Below, piece by piece: positions 61,550-64,000 of a stretch of 64,000 nt of DNA. Both the position numbers and the translations under genes were made by a program. The notes under the pieces are model-generated. The model did no database searches, was not told the DNA's origin, and worked only from the letters and a program-made list of their open reading frames with translations. Within the stretch, counting starts at the first letter, position 1. Every line of letters begins with the position of its first letter. This stretch comes from Malurus cyaneus samueli (lineage: Eukaryota > Chordata > Aves > Passeriformes > Maluridae), in contig CM019236.1 in the NCBI GenBank assembly GCA_009741485.1, positions 45,179,583-45,243,582 of the forward strand. Direction: 5' to 3'.

Positions 61550-62760
61550 CTCTGAGTGCTCAGCTCTAACCCCATGAATGCACTGCCAGAGAAGGTCCAC
61601 ATTTATGGGGGTGAAGGCTCCCAAGCTGACTTTCCATCAAGGAAGGTTTGCTGCTTGCTCGTTGGAGGGTCAAATTCAGGATACCTAGGAGAAAACTAGA
61701 GCATATTGATTACAGCTTCTTAATACAGGTTTTCAAGAAACCAGCAAAGAAGAGTGTTCTGCTGAACCTGAATCTTATAAACAAGGAAGAATTGATTGTG
61801 AATTTGTGGAAGCTGGGGCAATGCTTGCTGGAGAGGCAATGAGGGTGTGGATTTCAGGATTCTAAGAGGAGGGAGCAAAGTAAAAAGTACAACCAACAAT
61901 ATGGACTTCAGGAGGGCAAACTTTAATCTCTTCAGGTATCTGCTTGGAAAAATCCCTAAAGATGCAATTCTGACAAGAAGAAAGATCCATAAGAGATGGC
62001 TTGTATTCAAAGAGCCACCTGAAAATTTTACTAAGAACCATACTGTAAAGTAGGGAATCAAGCAAAGGCAGCAGGAAGCCTGCAAGTATAAGGAGCCCAT
62101 GACTGAACTCAAACATGAAAAGAAGATATACAAGAGGTGGAAATGGGTGCAGGTGATCCAGGAGGAGCATAGAGATGCTCTCAGGTTGTGTAGGGGTGGG
62201 GTTAGGAAAGCCAAAACCCACCAGAATTGAATCTAGTGAGGTACAGCACAAAGACCTACAAGCACATCATCATAAAAAGGTAGAAGTAGGGAAAATGTGT
62301 CAGCTCCATGGTGACAGCTCCATGGTCGGGGATCGTGGTGACCAAGATAATGGAAGAAGTGGAGGTATTCAGTGCCTTCCTTGTCTCAATTGTTATTTGT
62401 AAAACCAACAATCAGGAGCTTCAGACCTCAAGAACAGAAGTCTTGAGCAAGAAAACCATACCCAGCAGAGAAGAAATAGGGCAAGGAGCTGTTGAAGAGG
62501 ATCTGCAAGCCCGTGAGGCCTGACAGGATGCTCACACAAGTGCTGAGGAGCTGAACAGGACTCACTGCAAGGTCACTCTTGATTATCTTGGAAAAGTCAC
62601 AAAGAAAGTGGGAGGTCCCTGAAGAGTGGGAGAAAGCAAATGCTACTCTCATGTCAAGGCGGGGAAAAAGGAGGAACCAGGAAATCTCAAGAGGCCTCTT
62701 CCAGCCTAAATGCTTCTCTAATTTTCTGATGAGAGATGGCTGGAAGCAGAGTACTACAAA
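61550..62760 (+). mobile_element. CR1 LINE ORF2 fragment, truncated at both ends
   Basis: Sense-strand translations in shifting frames reproduce the CR1 ORF2 linker between endonuclease and reverse transcriptase, and the start of the reverse transcriptase. Near 61895-61935 DFRRANFNLFRYL corresponds to the post-endonuclease region. Around 62108-62220 LKHEKKIYKRWKWVQVIQEE and VRKAK follow the LKQKKEAYRGWKQG...VRKAK pattern. At 62612-62670 VPEEWEKANATLMSRRGKR matches the fingers motif VPEDWKKANVTPIFKKGKK. The catalytic palm, the C-terminus and the 3' tail are missing, and stops and frameshifts show it is dead. The 5' border is uncertain. Confidence 0.85.
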
Positions 62761-64000
62761 TACTAGAAGGACTCAGTACTTTCTGTGGGCTGCCCAGTGC
62801 AATAGCCAAAAAAAAACATCCTTCATCAGCTTTCAAGTTTAATGTTTTCTTTTTGCGTTTCCAACCTCTGCCAGCATTACGTAACAGAAACCTCATGAGA
62901 ATAATCTCTGAAATTTGATTCTTAAATGTTACACTCAAGAGTGCTCGAGTGAAAATAATTTTTTTTATAAGAATATATTTTAAACACTTGCATTTAGAAA
63001 CTATCTACTTCAATATCCACTAGAAAAACCATATTCTAGAAGGAATAGCTGTAATTCCTTCTTACATATACTACATGTAAATGATATTTTCCATGCTTGA
63101 GCAGTTGCATTGATATTTTAAAGCTTTCCATTTTCACATGTAAACTAGCTGATAGATTTTTGTGAAAAAGAAATCTATCTACTTCTACTTGCCCAACTAA
63201 TAAGGACACAAAACAATGAAAATGCTTTAAATAGTTTGATAAAAAAGCACCATCTACTGTCTTTAAATCGGTATTGGTGTCAACCTAAATGAATTTGAAC
63301 TAAACAAGAAAGAAAAATACAAACTTAAATATTAACTCTCACAAAATCAAGCCCAAGTAGTTTCAAATTCTAGCCACAGCCGGCAATCATACTTCTCTTT
63401 CCTCCGACATGCATGAACACAAATAAAAGCAAGAAATAGCACACATAAATAATGTTATCTCTCCAAAGACATCTGCATGCCATAGAATATCACATAGCCT
63501 AAGGCTTAAGCAATCCCAATGAAGTATAATTTTAACTATTTCAAAGAGAGCTGGTTTCCATGCAACACATTTTTCCCACTCAAATCAGGGTCAAATTAAA
63601 ATTTTAGATATAAAGAAGAAACAAAATTCTAACCGATCTTTCTCTTTAAAAATCCAGTCAAGATATTTTGGACCAATTTTATGGAAAATTCCACACCAGG
63701 GTATCAGCTGTCCTCTAATTAGACATTGAGGTGAACCAAAAGTATTATTTGTGGCAAACCAAGCTTGGCCAAAAGGGAGACAAAAACACATTAAAAAATG
63801 AGGCATTTGGTTATGAAAAAGAAAATTAAGTAAAAAACGTATGTAATAGTCTGCAGTTATTGATTGTGTTTAAATATTAGCTATTGTACTTTCAAAATAG
63901 CAAGACAATCATAAAATTTTTATATTCTTTTTCAAAGCTCTTTTCACAAAGTTGGCTTAGAAATAGTGTTCCCTTAATGGCTTTAAATGTGGAGAATCTA
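62761..64000. other. Non-coding AT-rich end of window
   Basis: No gene or clear repeat family recognised. Only short chance frames are present. Confidence 0.6.

Noticed and set aside
61720..62251. Long minus-strand ORFs (164 and 129 codons)
   Set aside because: They are the antisense of CR1 ORF2 sequence read on the plus strand.

Overview
This is eukaryotic, almost certainly avian, nuclear DNA. The evidence is the repeat complement: many 5'-truncated CR1 LINE copies on both strands, several with the typical CR1 3' end (a TTGGAAGGGACC-like motif followed by a short ATTCTATG-type tandem tail), two degenerate LTRs of families that I associate from memory with Neoaves, and a CpG-depleted background broken by one large CpG island. 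I see no bacterial-style operons, CRISPR arrays, tRNA or rRNA genes, and no convincing long protein-coding ORF. The longest ORFs are by-products of the CpG island or of LINE sequence.

The one gene I can identify is read from the minus strand: complexin-2 (CPLX2). A tiny coding exon at 40907-41007 carries a start codon in a strong Kozak context and encodes MDFVMKQALG plus the first base of the next Gly codon. This is the N-terminus of vertebrate complexin-2; complexin-1 starts with MEF. The exon is flanked by a textbook 3' splice site (pyrimidine tract, then TTTGCAG) and a perfect 5' splice site (GAG|GTAAGT). About 150-2250 bp upstream of it in the gene's direction lies a CpG island (about 41160-43250), which I infer to hold the promoter and a non-coding first exon. 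I could not find the remaining complexin exons to the left, so the first coding intron probably extends past the left edge (more than 40 kb).

Layout: 1-1670 holds adjacent minus-strand CR1 copies. 1671-40900 is intronic or intergenic DNA with an LTR (5144-5630), CR1 fragments (6724-6900, 16690-17075, 35160-35405, 38849-38920), simple repeats and a perfect 12-bp hairpin (4068-4099). 40907-43250 is the CPLX2 start exon plus CpG island. 43340-64000 is upstream flank or 5' intron with a CR1 tail (43350-43413), two CR1 segments (53784-54110 and about 54230-54450), a second LTR (54894-55580), a four-copy 22-bp minisatellite (55932-56019), a GC-rich but CpG-poor block (57090-57970) and a larger plus-strand CR1 fragment (about 61550-62760).

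In function, the window is the 5' end and regulatory neighbourhood of a neuronal synaptic gene embedded in repeat-rich non-coding DNA. I see no new gene system. The most useful observations are the short CPLX2 exon that ORF callers miss, a start-stop upstream ORF in its leader, and several candidate splice and regulatory signals in and near the CpG island.
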